DNA from: Ardenticatenaceae bacterium
Lineage (GTDB): Bacteria; Chloroflexota; Anaerolineae; Ardenticatenales; Ardenticatenaceae
Assembly: GCA_026989095.1 (NCBI GenBank)
Contig: JALSKA010000188.1
Span: 1 to 52,954 of the forward strand
DNA length: 52,954 nucleotides
Direction: 5' to 3'
Shown: positions 43,967 through 52,878 of the stretch, one piece after another
Position numbering within the stretch: position 1 is the first letter of the stretch
How the letters are laid out: each line of letters starts with the position of its first letter
The notes under the pieces: generated by a model
What the model saw: the letters and a program-made list of their open reading frames with translations, nothing else
The model's database searches: none
What the model was told of the DNA's origin: nothing
Position numbers and translations under genes: made by a program

Positions 43967-45640
43967 ATGGAACAGGACCGGGCGATGGTGCAGGCGATGT
44001 GGGCGGGCCATTGGCTCTGGTGGGCCATGCTGCTGACACTGGGGTGGCTTGGCGAAGGGCGTTCGGGCCTCCGGTTCCTCGCCCTGATTGGGGCCGTTGC
44101 CCTGCTGGCCCAAGGTGCCCTGTGGCTGCTGGCCCGCGCCCGGCACCTGCGCGTGGGCTACCGGTGGGGCGCCCGCATGGCGGCCCTGCTGGACGGAGTC
44201 GTGCTGCTGGCCCTCCTGGTGCGGGCGCCCGACCGCCTTGTTCCCCTCCTCGCCCTGTTGGCCTTGGGGCCAGGCCTGTGGCTTCTCATGATCCGTGACC
44301 GAAAGGCGGGATGGGGCTTCCTGGTTGCACTGGCTGCCGGCGACCTGCTCTTGCGCCTGTTGCGGAACGCGCTCGAATCAGCGCTCACCTCCTCGCCCCT
44401 GTGGGCGTGGGCCACCGTGCTGGCCACCTTTGCCCTGGCCTCCTACGCCGCTCAGCGGGCGAAGGAAGCGGAGGAGCAACCCGAGGTGCGCGATCAACTC
44501 TCCCTGGTGGACACGCTTGTCGATTTGACGGCCAATTTGCTGGGAAACACCGATTACGAACGCATTCTGCGGAGCGGCCTGGAAGCTGCCGCCCGCGCCC
44601 TGAGCCCACGCGATCACGGCCACATCCAGGGGCTCGGGCTGACATTCAGCCCGACCAACCCCGACGAAGTGGTCGTGGCCGTCATCTTTCAGGCAGACCC
44701 TGGGTGGCGAAGCCGACAAGTGCCCCTGCGGGGGCTCCTGCGCGAGGTGCTCATGGGGGGCGAAATCTTCGTGGGGCGGCCGGACGAGAACCTGGTGAAC
44801 GAGTTCTCAGCACTGCGCAACCGGTGGCTGGTCTGTTTGCCCCTCTACGCCCAGCTCGACCTGTACGGAATGCTCGTCTTGATCCTGCGGCGGGAGCCAA
44901 AAATGACGCCCACTCAGCGGGCCGTGTTGGAGGCCATTGCCCGCCAGACAAGCCAGACGCTCCACGTCCAACATCTGCTCTACGAGCTGGAACGGAACCG
45001 CCGCGAAATCCTCCTCAGCGAGGAAGACACCCGCCACCGCATGGCCCGGGACCTCCACGACGGCCCCATTCAGCGCGTCTCGGCGGCGGCCATGCAGATC
45101 GACTACATCCGCGCGCTCCTGGAGAACCAGCCGGAGCGCGTGCCCCAGGAGCTGGACGCCGTCGAGGAGACCATTCAGCAGGCCATCCAGGAACTGCGCA
45201 CCTTCATGTTCGCCCTGCGCCCCATCGTCCTGGAGAGCGAGGGCATCGTGGCCGCGCTGGAGCAGTATGCCAAGCGCCTGCGCACCCACGAGCGGCTGAA
45301 CATCCGCGTCGAGGCCGAGGACATCCCGCGCCTCGACCCTGTAGTGGAGGAAAACATCTTCGCCATCGTGCAGGAAGCGGTCAACAATGCCCGCAAACAC
45401 GCCGGAGGGGCACCCATCACCGTGAAGTTGCGCATGGTCCGCGACGGGCTGGAAGTGGAGGTGCGGGACGAGGGGCCGGGCTTCGACTTGGAGGAGGTGC
45501 GCCACCGCTACGGAGAGCGCACCAGCTTGGGGCTGATCAACCTGGAGGAGCGGGCGGACATGATCAACGGCGTCCTCGACATCGAGACGGCCCCGGGAAA
45601 GGGCACAACGGTCAAGCTCTTTGTGCCCCTGCGCCAGTGA
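43967..45640 (+). CDS. Orphan NarX/LiaS-type sensor histidine kinase
   Basis: This 557-residue protein has about six N-terminal membrane helices (about 15-160), a GAF-like sensor domain (about 185-330), a HisKA_3 dimerisation helix with the phospho-acceptor His364 in MARDLHDGPIQRVSA, and a HATPase_c domain with QEAVNNARKHAGG, EVRDEGPGFD and TSLGLINLEERADM. Such kinases pair with NarL/LuxR-type regulators, but no regulator gene is adjacent. The signal is unknown; the integral membrane input suggests an envelope or membrane cue. Confidence 0.9.
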   Translation: MEQDRAMVQAMWAGHWLWWAMLLTLGWLGEGRSGLRFLALIGAVALLAQGALWLLARARHLRVGYRWGARMAALLDGVVLLALLVRAPDRLVPLLALLALGPGLWLLMIRDRKAGWGFLVALAAGDLLLRLLRNALESALTSSPLWAWATVLATFALASYAAQRAKEAEEQPEVRDQLSLVDTLVDLTANLLGNTDYERILRSGLEAAARALSPRDHGHIQGLGLTFSPTNPDEVVVAVIFQADPGWRSRQVPLRGLLREVLMGGEIFVGRPDENLVNEFSALRNRWLVCLPLYAQLDLYGMLVLILRREPKMTPTQRAVLEAIARQTSQTLHVQHLLYELERNRREILLSEEDTRHRMARDLHDGPIQRVSAAAMQIDYIRALLENQPERVPQELDAVEETIQQAIQELRTFMFALRPIVLESEGIVAALEQYAKRLRTHERLNIRVEAEDIPRLDPVVEENIFAIVQEAVNNARKHAGGAPITVKLRMVRDGLEVEVRDEGPGFDLEEVRHRYGERTSLGLINLEERADMINGVLDIETAPGKGTTVKLFVPLRQ

Positions 45641-45641
45641 T

Positions 45642-45659
45642 CCCCCGGCGTGCCGGGGG
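45642..45659 (+). terminator. Small hairpin between histidine kinase and ndk
   Basis: CCCCCGGC and GCCGGGGG form an 8-bp inverted repeat with almost no loop directly after the kinase stop codon. There is no T-tract. It may be a weak terminator or processing signal. Confidence 0.35.
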
Positions 45660-45691
45660 CCATCGAATCCATCAGAGTGAGGTGTGAAGAC

Positions 45692-46144
45692 ATGGAACGC
45701 ACATTGGTGATCGTCAAGCCGGACGGCGTTCAGCGCGGGCTGACCGGCGAGGTCATCCGCCGCCTGGAACAGCGGGGCCTGAAGGTCATTGCCCTGAAGA
45801 TGATGCGCGTGTCGCGCGAGCTGGCCGAACGCCATTATGCCGTCCACAAGGGCAAGCCCTTCTACGAGCCCCTGATCGACTACATCACCTCCAGTCCCGT
45901 CGTGGTCATGGTGGTGGAGGGGACGGCAGCCATCCGCGTGGTGCGCAAGACGGTGGGCGCCACCAACCCGGCCGACGCCGAGCCGGGCACCATCCGCGCC
46001 GACTACGCGCTGGAGATCGGGCGCAACATTGTCCACGCCTCGGACAGCCCCGAGACGGCCGAGGCGGAAGTCGCCCTCTGGTTCCGCCCCGAAGAGCTCT
46101 GCCCCTACGAGCGCTCCATCGACGCCTGGATCTACGAGGGCTGA
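45692..46144 (+). CDS. ndk: Nucleoside diphosphate kinase
   Basis: This 150-residue enzyme equilibrates NTP and NDP pools. It has MERTLVIVKPDGVQRGLTGE at the start, KPFYEPLIDYITSSPVV, and the catalytic His in IVHASDSPETAEAE, where the family usually has NxxHGSD. GTGAGGTGTGAAGAC precedes the ATG. Length is normal. Confidence 0.96.
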   Translation: MERTLVIVKPDGVQRGLTGEVIRRLEQRGLKVIALKMMRVSRELAERHYAVHKGKPFYEPLIDYITSSPVVVMVVEGTAAIRVVRKTVGATNPADAEPGTIRADYALEIGRNIVHASDSPETAEAEVALWFRPEELCPYERSIDAWIYEG

Positions 46145-46187
46145 GGGAACACGGGGCCCCACGCCGCAGAAGAGCAACTCCACATGA

Positions 46188-46219
46188 CGAGCGCGGGGGC
46201 GTGATGTCCCCCGCGCTCG
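46188..46219. terminator. Bidirectional hairpin between ndk and the beta-helix protein
   Basis: CGAGCGCGGGGG (46188-46199) and CCCCCGCGCTCG (46208-46219) form a perfect 12-bp stem with an 8-base loop between two converging genes. T-tracts are poor on both sides. Confidence 0.6.
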
Positions 46220-46271
46220 CCCGCAGGACGCCGGTTGCTCCTGCCGGAAAGCGCTGAGCGCGCTCCGCGGC

Positions 46272-49200
46272 CTACCGCTGGACCAACGGGATGTGCACCA
46301 GATAGGGAATCGCCACGCTCGATGTGTTCGTGCTCCGAGCGTGCTCCAAGGCGTCCACAGCAGTGACGCGCACCAAGGTCTCCCCGCCCCCGGCCGGGCG
46401 GAAGGTGATGGTCTCCTCGACCGAAGGCCGGCCGGACGGGTAGGCCACTAGGGAGCCGAGCTGCCACGTGTTTCCCCCATCCTGGGAATACTCGACCACC
46501 AGCGCCGTCACGCCAGACTTGTCATCTTGGGCCCGCACGTCGAGGACGAGGTCGCCCCTCTCGGCCCGCGCGTCGATCAGGCTCGCGCTGGGCGGCGTGG
46601 CGTCCACGGTGTAGGTGACCACGTTGGTGGCGATGGGCGGGTTGGGGGCCCCGAAGGCCCAGAAGACGATCTCGGCCTGGAGCGACATTTGGGTGCCGTC
46701 GGCCACGTCGGCGCGCGGCCGGATGAGCAAGCGGGCCCATCCCTCGCCCCCCGGCGGGTTGGTGTTGGGGGGCAAGTTGATGTTGTCGAAGGTGAGGCGC
46801 AACACGCGCGCGTCCGCGTCAACGGTGGGCGTCATCGGGTGGCTGCTCTCCACCAGGCGCAGCGTGCTCAGGTCCAAGGCTGAGGGCAGGGTGACGGTGA
46901 CCTCAACCCGCTCGGCCGGATCAGTGGCCGTGGGCAAGTTCTCGAAGAAGACGGTCACGTCCAGCTCCTGTTCGGGCCGGATGAAGGGTCCCTCGGGCGC
47001 CGCCACGATTTCGTTGGGGTCGAAGGCGCCCCGCAGCCGCTGGCACCTCGCGTCCCCGGCCCGGCCAGCGGGCGTGCCGAAGTACTGGTCGTACTTGGAG
47101 CCCACGCTGTCCACCTTCTCCCGCACGTCTTTCACCTTGTCGTAATACTCGTTCAGATCCTTCCCGCCCACAACAAGTCTCGCACCGCCGTTGTAGACGT
47201 GAACGGTCACGTCGCCTTTCCTCGTCTTTACCGTGATCGAGGTGCCAAGTTTTATGCTGCCGTCCTTCTCAATGATCATTTGGAACAACTCCTGTGGCCG
47301 CGACTTGGAGCGGTAGACGACGGCGAACTTGGCCGGCTTCACCCGGTTGTCGTACACCAGCTCTGTCTTCAGCCGGTCGAACTTGAGCAGGACGCCAGGG
47401 GCGAGCCGCCACTTGCGGTTGAGCCTCTTGGCGGCGTAGACCACACCCCTCTTGATGCCCTGTTTGGCCAGCTCTGTCACGCCCCCTTCCAGCGGAATGG
47501 CCAACACAGAACCGGTGAACTTGCCGGCCCGCACCAGGTCGGGGTTCACGCAGAGCTGGCCGGCCAACCAGTCGGCGCCCAAGTTCACATCAGGCGTCCA
47601 CCACCCAAAGGTGACGGTGCTCACCAGGCTTTCCACCAAGCCCTCTGCCTCGCCCAGGAGAAAGACGGCCGACTCGCCGGAGGTGATGGACTTCCACGAT
47701 TCCTTGAGGCTGAAGGTGCCCTTGATGATGAACCAAAGGTCACCCCCTGTCTGGGAATAGTACCAGTCCCCGATGCTCCGAATGAGGGAAAGAGGACGCT
47801 GCCCCTCGGCGGCCGGGCTCAGCCGGGGCGATGTGCTCCCCGTGAGCCCGGCGATGGCCTCGGAGAGTTCGTCGTAGAGGCTTATGGCCAGCACGTCCGC
47901 CACGAAGGGGTAGCGGTCGCCCACCACCAACAGGTACTCGTCGGAGGTGGCATCGTCGGGCAACGCGCGGAAGCGGGCAATGGCCTCGCCAGCCTGGTAG
48001 CCGCTGGCCATGAAGGCCAAGGTGAGCAGATCGTCCAGCGCAGCTTGTGGATCGCCGGCGTTGCCCTCCTGGGCCAAGTTCTGGATGTCGTCCCATACCT
48101 CGGTGATAGGTTGGGCCACCAAGTAGGCGGCGAAGTTGACGGGATCGCCCAGGGCAGGCGAGCCGCCTGTGCCCACGGCCGACCAAGGCAGTCGGTAGGT
48201 GAGCTCTACTTCTTGGAGCTCACCGGGGGCCACCGGCACGGCCACGAAGTGGACATCGCCCAGCGGGCTGGGCAGGCTTCCCAAATAAGCGTCCGCGGGC
48301 GTGGTGCCCACGAGCAGAGTGCCCGTGGGCGGCTGGACGGCCACGATGGCCACGCCGGACGCCGAGCCCTCGTTGCGCACCTCCAGCCGGTGGACCCAGG
48401 AGCGGCCGGGCGTGAAGAAGGAGCCGCGCAGGTAGTCTACGGTCATGAAGGGCACGTAGGGGAGCACGTAGAGGCGCGCGCGCCGCTCCTCGCCGTCCTG
48501 GGAGACGACCACGTCCCACGGCCCGCTGCGGTTGGTCACGTTCACGTCAACCTCAATCATCTCGGGCGAGACCACCCGCACGGCTGCCGGCTCCACCTGG
48601 AGGGTCTGGGTCACCAGGCGCATCTCGAGCCGGACTTGGGCACCCGCCCGGAAGCCGGCCCCGTGGACCCGCAGGGTCTGGGTCTGGCCGTGGGTGGCCA
48701 CGAGGACGTTGGGCTCCACGCTGGCAATGCCCCACCGGGTGATGTTGACCTGGAAGGTGCGTTCGGCTGGCTGGCCCGCGTCGAAGTTGTCATAGGGGAT
48801 CACCCTGAGCGTGTACGTGCCGGCCGGCAAACTGCGGGAGAGCGTGAGCGTGGCCGTGACCGGCTGTCCCGTTTCAGCATAGCTGCTCATGTCCCACGAT
48901 TGGGCACCCTCACCGCTCAATTGGTCGAAGATGGCCACACGGGCACCCGCCTGCCAGACCTCGGCCCGGACGAAGAGGGTCTCCGACAGAGTGTCCACGT
49001 CCGACAGGCGCACTTGGAAGCGAATGGGGAGGGCCTCGAAGGTGAGCCCATCTGTCGCCGGCGAGACGACAGTCGCCGTGGGCAAGCGGTTCTCGGCCAC
49101 TTGGATGCCGGCCACCTGGTTCCACGGCTCGAAGAGGACGCCGTCACTCACCGGGTCGCCCACGCCAGCGGGGTTCGCTGAGGGATGGTACGGGCCTGAC

Positions 49201-50525
49201 GGGTGTCCCCAGGCGTTGTAGCGGGCGTCCACGAGCCGGGACGGTGTGGTGTTGAGCAGGCTATAGCCCCCGTTGTTGTAGAAGACGTTGCCGCGCACAA
49301 CGGGCTGGGCGTTGCTCGTAACCAAGCCAGAACGGCCGTTACGGGTAATCAGGGTGCGGCGAATCTCCGGGTTGGCCCCGCTTACGAAGATTCCGTGGCT
49401 CTGGTTGTCGTGAATCCGACACCCCTCCAGCACCACGTCCCCGCTCAAGATTATCACCGCCGACCAGTTGCCGTACCCCGCCGAGTTCACCACGCAGTTC
49501 CTCAGCGCCCCGACGCTCCCGCTCCGAAACCGGATGAAGCTCCACTGCCCGGGCGCCGGCGTTGTGGTCAGGGCCGTGGTGAAGGTCACCGGCGCGCTCG
49601 CCGTCCCAGACGCCTCCAGCCGGCCGTACACGTCCACGGACTGGCCGCTTCCCAGGCGCACTTCCGTTCCCTCCGTCACCGTCACCGTCCGACCTGCGTT
49701 CACCACCAGCCCGCCTGCCAGCGCGAACGCCGCCCCTCCGCTCCTTCCCCTGTCCAGTTCGATGTCCCTCTCGTTCAGCACGCCGCTGTTGACCCACACC
49801 ACGTCGCCCCCGCCGTTGTCCCGCAACGAGAGCCCCTCGTAGGCCGGCAGGTGGTCGATGTCATTCACGTAGAGCCCCACGCCCCCGTTCCGCTCGACCA
49901 CCACGTTCCGCACCGTCGGGGTGATCGGCGTGCTCCCGCCGCTTACGAAGATTCCGTGGCTCTGGTTGTCGTGAATCCGACACCCCTCCAGCACCACGTC
50001 CCCGCTCAAGATTATCACCGCCGACCAGTTGCCGTACCCCGCCGAGTTCACCACGCAGTTCCTCAGCGCCCCGACGCTCCCGCTCCGAAACCGGATGAAG
50101 CTCCACTGCCCGGGCGCCGGCGTTGTGCTACCTGCCGTGGTGAAGATGATCGGGGCGCCGGTTGTTCCAGCAGCGTTCAACTCCCCGTAGACATCAAGGT
50201 AAACCCCGTTCTCGAAGCGTACCTCCACCCCCGGCTCGATGATCAAGCGGCCGCCCGTGTCCACGGTCAAACCGCCCTGCACAATGTAGGGGCTGTTGGC
50301 CACACTCCAGGTCACCGTCGTGGTGATGATACCGCCGGGCACGTAGGTCGGGCCGGCAGCTTGAAGTGTTGCAACGGGTATGAGGACCCCGATCGTGGAG
50401 AGCACGAGGATGGCCAAGCTCCCAGCGCCAACCGCCATGGCCCGTGCCAACGTATTCACCTTGAACCACGCAGAAGCTCTCTCCATCACCGATGCCGCCA
50501 CGCGATTCTCACGTCCGGTGTCCAT
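46272..50525 (-). CDS. Giant secreted parallel beta-helix protein
   Basis: This 1417-residue protein has an N-terminal signal/anchor (about 28-57). A right-handed beta-helix region (about 60-450) carries rungs such as GNWSAVIILSGDVVLEGC and IHDNQSHGIFVSG. Two copies of a 63-residue unit (about 134-196 and 321-383) are identical. The middle holds Ig/TIG-like and CARDB-like domains (for example GTYTLRVIPYDNFDAGQPAER split across strands) and an unrecognised helical region (about 840-1130). The C-terminal part has a DPNE-type domain (about 1168), an Ig-like domain (about 1312), and the tail IPYLVHIPLVQR. GGGAGGGA precedes the ATG. The role is probably cell surface or polysaccharide binding. Confidence 0.88.
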   Translation of the reverse strand: MDTGRENRVAASVMERASAWFKVNTLARAMAVGAGSLAILVLSTIGVLIPVATLQAAGPTYVPGGIITTTVTWSVANSPYIVQGGLTVDTGGRLIIEPGVEVRFENGVYLDVYGELNAAGTTGAPIIFTTAGSTTPAPGQWSFIRFRSGSVGALRNCVVNSAGYGNWSAVIILSGDVVLEGCRIHDNQSHGIFVSGGSTPITPTVRNVVVERNGGVGLYVNDIDHLPAYEGLSLRDNGGGDVVWVNSGVLNERDIELDRGRSGGAAFALAGGLVVNAGRTVTVTEGTEVRLGSGQSVDVYGRLEASGTASAPVTFTTALTTTPAPGQWSFIRFRSGSVGALRNCVVNSAGYGNWSAVIILSGDVVLEGCRIHDNQSHGIFVSGANPEIRRTLITRNGRSGLVTSNAQPVVRGNVFYNNGGYSLLNTTPSRLVDARYNAWGHPSGPYHPSANPAGVGDPVSDGVLFEPWNQVAGIQVAENRLPTATVVSPATDGLTFEALPIRFQVRLSDVDTLSETLFVRAEVWQAGARVAIFDQLSGEGAQSWDMSSYAETGQPVTATLTLSRSLPAGTYTLRVIPYDNFDAGQPAERTFQVNITRWGIASVEPNVLVATHGQTQTLRVHGAGFRAGAQVRLEMRLVTQTLQVEPAAVRVVSPEMIEVDVNVTNRSGPWDVVVSQDGEERRARLYVLPYVPFMTVDYLRGSFFTPGRSWVHRLEVRNEGSASGVAIVAVQPPTGTLLVGTTPADAYLGSLPSPLGDVHFVAVPVAPGELQEVELTYRLPWSAVGTGGSPALGDPVNFAAYLVAQPITEVWDDIQNLAQEGNAGDPQAALDDLLTLAFMASGYQAGEAIARFRALPDDATSDEYLLVVGDRYPFVADVLAISLYDELSEAIAGLTGSTSPRLSPAAEGQRPLSLIRSIGDWYYSQTGGDLWFIIKGTFSLKESWKSITSGESAVFLLGEAEGLVESLVSTVTFGWWTPDVNLGADWLAGQLCVNPDLVRAGKFTGSVLAIPLEGGVTELAKQGIKRGVVYAAKRLNRKWRLAPGVLLKFDRLKTELVYDNRVKPAKFAVVYRSKSRPQELFQMIIEKDGSIKLGTSITVKTRKGDVTVHVYNGGARLVVGGKDLNEYYDKVKDVREKVDSVGSKYDQYFGTPAGRAGDARCQRLRGAFDPNEIVAAPEGPFIRPEQELDVTVFFENLPTATDPAERVEVTVTLPSALDLSTLRLVESSHPMTPTVDADARVLRLTFDNINLPPNTNPPGGEGWARLLIRPRADVADGTQMSLQAEIVFWAFGAPNPPIATNVVTYTVDATPPSASLIDARAERGDLVLDVRAQDDKSGVTALVVEYSQDGGNTWQLGSLVAYPSGRPSVEETITFRPAGGGETLVRVTAVDALEHARSTNTSSVAIPYLVHIPLVQR
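49378..49566 (-). repeat. 189-bp perfect intragenic repeat, copy A
   Basis: Identical base for base to 49939-50127, 561 bp away, and exactly 63 codons long. It encodes beta-helix rungs. Confidence 0.97.
49939..50127 (-). repeat. 189-bp perfect intragenic repeat, copy B
   Basis: Identical to 49378-49566. The in-frame offset (187 codons) means recombination between copies would delete or add one repeat unit without a frameshift. Confidence 0.97.
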
Positions 50526-50577
50526 GGATTTCCCTCCCGTGGTTCAACTGAGGTTCCTCAACGCAGCGCACGGTTCA

Positions 50578-50611
50578 ATTGTACACGTGGGGTGTGAACA
50601 AAGTGTGAACA
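50578..50611 (-). promoter_or_regulatory. PHO-box-like promoter of the beta-helix protein (proximal)
   Basis: On the minus strand two TTCACAC heptamers occur 11 bp apart (within 50592-50611; plus strand GTGTGAAC repeated). They are followed after 8 bp by the -10 box TACAAT (50578-50583). The heptamers occupy the -35 region. The unit closely resembles the GTTCACC 11-bp direct repeats bound by PhoP in actinobacteria, and the spacing resembles E. coli pho promoters. Confidence 0.65.
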
Positions 50612-50657
50612 GCGAACGTGTCCCTTTCCAGCTCACACGGACAGCCAGGATGTCTCT

Positions 50658-50691
50658 ATGGTACGACAGCGGTGTGAACAAAGTGTGAACA
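50658..50691 (-). promoter_or_regulatory. PHO-box-like promoter of the beta-helix protein (distal copy)
   Basis: The same 21-bp double heptamer is repeated exactly at 50671-50691, 80 bp upstream of the first. It again has a -10-like hexamer (TACCAT, 50658-50663) at the same 8-bp distance. It lies between the rsfS stop and the proximal copy. Confidence 0.55.
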
Positions 50692-50782
50692 AAAACGGGG
50701 CAGCAGAGGCTCAATGCGGAGTTCGACGAAGAGAGGGCGCGTCACCGGAGGGAATGCAAGCTTCGGGAGGAGAAAAGGCCCT

Positions 50783-51148
50783 TCATTGAATGTGGAGGAT
50801 GACAGAAGCTCCTTCCCAGACATCTTCCAGGCGGTAGAAACGGCGTTCGGCAGGGCCAAAGAGGTGGACGATCACGTCCAAGTAATCCATGAGGATCCAA
50901 CCCGATTCGGGCGAGCCTTCTATGTGGTGAGGTTCAACGCCCAAGCTGCTGAGATGCTCTTCGACGGCCCGCACGATGGCCCGCAGTTGTCGCTCGTTCT
51001 CGCCAGTGGCGATGACGAAGAAGTCGGCCAAGGGGGAGACGTCTCGCAAGTCGAGCAGGACAATGTCGGCGCCCTTGCGCTCTTCCACTACGTTCACCAC
51101 GTGGTGGGCCAATTCTGTGGGGTCGAGGAGCATTTTCTGTGATCCCAT
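50783..51148 (-). CDS. rsfS: Ribosomal silencing factor RsfS
   Basis: This 121-residue RsfS/Iojap protein binds L14 on the 50S subunit and blocks subunit joining under starvation. It shows the family core KGADIVLLDLRDVSPLADFF, VIATGENERQLRAIV, EGSPESGWILMDYLDVIVHLF and RRFYRLEDVW. The start is ATG at 51148; an alternative ATG at 51133 gives a protein 5 residues shorter. Neither has a strong ribosome site. Confidence 0.93.
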   Translation of the reverse strand: MGSQKMLLDPTELAHHVVNVVEERKGADIVLLDLRDVSPLADFFVIATGENERQLRAIVRAVEEHLSSLGVEPHHIEGSPESGWILMDYLDVIVHLFGPAERRFYRLEDVWEGASVILHIQ

Positions 51149-51177
51149 GGCACACGGTTCAGGGCAATGTCAAGGGA

Positions 51178-51251
51178 AAGGGGTGAGCGCCTGCCCCTGT
51201 TCCCATGGGTGTCCAACACCCGGGGGAGAACAGAGTGCGCGCTCACCCCTT
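51178..51251 (-). terminator. Long stem-loop terminator between ABC ATPase gene and rsfS
   Basis: AAGGGGTGAGCGC (51178-51190) pairs perfectly with GCGCTCACCCCTT (51239-51251). Inner CTGTTC/GAACAG and GGGTGT/ACACCC arms continue the stem. On the minus strand a CCCCTTTCCCTTG tail follows. Confidence 0.8.
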
Positions 51252-51276
51252 CTGTACGCCAGAGGTCTATCGCCTT

Positions 51277-52380
51277 TCACGAGTAGATCGCTTCCTCTGT
51301 TTCGGGATCGAAGAGCTTCATCTGGTCCACGTCCACGTTGAGCGCCACTGTCTCGCCCGCAGTGGCCGAGGCCCGCGGGTCCACGCGGGCCACGAAGTTG
51401 TGGTTGCCGGCCACCACGTAGAAGAGGCGCTCGTTCCCCAACAACTCTTGTACATCCACTTGGGCCATGATGCGCTGGGCGTTGATGTTGGGCGGCGTGA
51501 ACTCAACGTGGTGGATGTGTTCAGGTCGCAACCCCAAGATGACCTCCTTGCCCAGCCACTGGGTCACCGCGTTGGCGATCTTCGTGGGCACCCGCAGGCG
51601 GAACCCGCCCGTGTCCACGTACATCTCCTCCTTCGTGCCGGTCAGGGTGGCGTTGAAGAAGTTCATGGAGGGGCTGCCGATGAAGCCGGCCACGAAGACG
51701 TTGGCCGGGTGCTCGTAGAGGTTCTGGGGCGTGTCGAGTTGCTGGAGCACGCCGTTGTTGAGCACGGCGATGCGGTCGGCCATAGTCATGGCCTCCACCT
51801 GGTCGTGGGTGACGTAGATGAAGGTGGTGCCCAGCCGGCGGTGCAGCTTGGTGATTTCGGCCCTGGTCTGTACGCGCAACTTGGCGTCCAAGTTGGAAAG
51901 GGGTTCGTCCAGCAGGAAGACCTGGGGCTCGCGCACGATGGCACGGCCCAAGGCCACGCGCTGGCGCTGGCCGCCGGAAAGGGCACGCGGCTTGCGGTCG
52001 AGGAGGTTTTCGATGCCCAGGATCTTGGCCGCCTCGCGCACGCGGCGGTCGATTTCGTCCTTGGGCACCTTGCGCAGTTTGAGCCCAAAGGCCATGTTGT
52101 CGTAGACGCTCATGTGAGGGTAGAGCGCGTAGGACTGGAAGACCATGGCGATGTCCCGGTCCTTGGGGGGCACGTCGTTGACGATGCGGTCACCGATCCA
52201 GATGTTCCCCTCGGAGACCTCCTCAAGGCCGGCGATCATGCGCAATGTGGTGCTCTTGCCACAGCCGGAGGGCCCCACCAGGACCAGGAACTCCTTGTCC
52301 TTGACCTCCATGTTGAGGTCGCGGACGGCTACCACTTTTCCGAAACGTTTCCAAACGTGTTCGAACCGAACGTTCGCCAT
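51277..52380 (-). CDS. MalK/UgpC-type ABC transporter ATPase
   Basis: This 367-residue ATP-binding subunit belongs to a carbohydrate or glycerol-3-phosphate type ABC importer. Walker A is GPSGCGKST (36-44), Q-loop [20 protein letters not shown], signature [14 protein letters not shown], Walker [14 protein letters not shown]-loop [15 protein letters not shown], and a C-terminal TOBE/OB regulatory domain (about 240-367). No permease or binding-protein gene is adjacent, so it may serve several sugar transporters, as shared MsmK-type ATPases do. The ATG at 52380 follows GAGAGGAG. Its first codons include the palindrome GAAACGTTTC. Confidence 0.93.
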   Translation of the reverse strand: MANVRFEHVWKRFGKVVAVRDLNMEVKDKEFLVLVGPSGCGKSTTLRMIAGLEEVSEGNIWIGDRIVNDVPPKDRDIAMVFQSYALYPHMSVYDNMAFGLKLRKVPKDEIDRRVREAAKILGIENLLDRKPRALSGGQRQRVALGRAIVREPQVFLLDEPLSNLDAKLRVQTRAEITKLHRRLGTTFIYVTHDQVEAMTMADRIAVLNNGVLQQLDTPQNLYEHPANVFVAGFIGSPSMNFFNATLTGTKEEMYVDTGGFRLRVPTKIANAVTQWLGKEVILGLRPEHIHHVEFTPPNINAQRIMAQVDVQELLGNERLFYVVAGNHNFVARVDPRASATAGETVALNVDVDQMKLFDPETEEAIYS

Positions 52381-52668
52381 AATGCCGCTCCTCTCAGGTC
52401 TCAGTGCGCCCCCACCACAGCGGCGGCGTGGGTGGCACCGCCGCCTAGGCCGGTGCGCGGGCCGGAAGGGACAGAACTTTTCGGTCGCAGGCGCCAAATG
52501 TGTGACCCCTCACATTTGGCCGGGCACCCCCCTCTGCGGGCCTTGCGCCAACACCGCTCCCGTTCCGGGCCCATTAAGGTGTCAAAAACATCGCCAGCGT
52601 GTGGTGTCAGGGTCCTCTCACCTCCTTTCGACGTTTGACAACATCTGGCCGGCAGGCGATTTGGCCTA
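52381..52668 (-). other. Long structured leader of the ABC ATPase gene
   Basis: This is a 288-nt region with no supported gene, between the promoter and the start codon. On the minus strand it carries an orphan AAAGGAGGTGA ribosome site (about 52618-52628) with no start codon at usable distance. It also has a perfect 10-bp hairpin GCCAAATGTG/CACATTTGGC (52493-52502 with 52511-52520), two TGACACC repeats, and GC-rich stems near the gene. It may hold an attenuator, a leader peptide or an operator. Confidence 0.45.
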
Positions 52669-52698
52669 TTTGTACCATTTTTATGTGCTTTTGTCCAA
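52669..52698 (-). promoter_or_regulatory. Promoter of the ABC ATPase gene
   Basis: On the minus strand, TTGGAC (52693-52698), 18 bp, TACAAA (52669-52674) preceded by TGG (extended -10), in a locally AT-rich patch. Positions 52699-52878 upstream contain nothing I can support as a gene. Confidence 0.6.
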
Positions 52699-52878
52699 TT
52701 GCCGCCTGCGCGCCCGGCCACGAGGGAAGCACTTCGCCCGGCGTATCACTGAGCGGGAACGGGCTACCCACCTCCCCGTACACACGTGGGTCACAAGGGG
52801 GAACAAGCGTTCTCCAAGTGGTCAGACAACGCAAGAACGGCCAGCACCTGAGTGGTGTATGGCAATCAGGAGGAAGTT

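Noticed and set aside
51145-51173. Minus-strand TTGACA upstream of rsfS
   Set aside because: The hexamer 17 bp downstream is CCATGG, not a -10; the T-rich part belongs to the terminator at 51178-51251.
52342-52351. Perfect palindrome GAAACGTTTC near the ABC ATPase start, resembling a LacI-family operator
   Set aside because: It falls within codons for the conserved W-K-R-F-G segment of MalK-type proteins and can be explained by coding; kept only as a note.
52636-52680. Plus-strand TTGACA in the right intergenic region
   Set aside because: No acceptable -10 box at 16-19 bp and no plus-strand gene downstream.
52401-52721. 106-codon minus-strand frame in the ABC ATPase leader
   Set aside because: No ribosome site before its ATG, odd composition, and its start lies upstream of the predicted transcription start.
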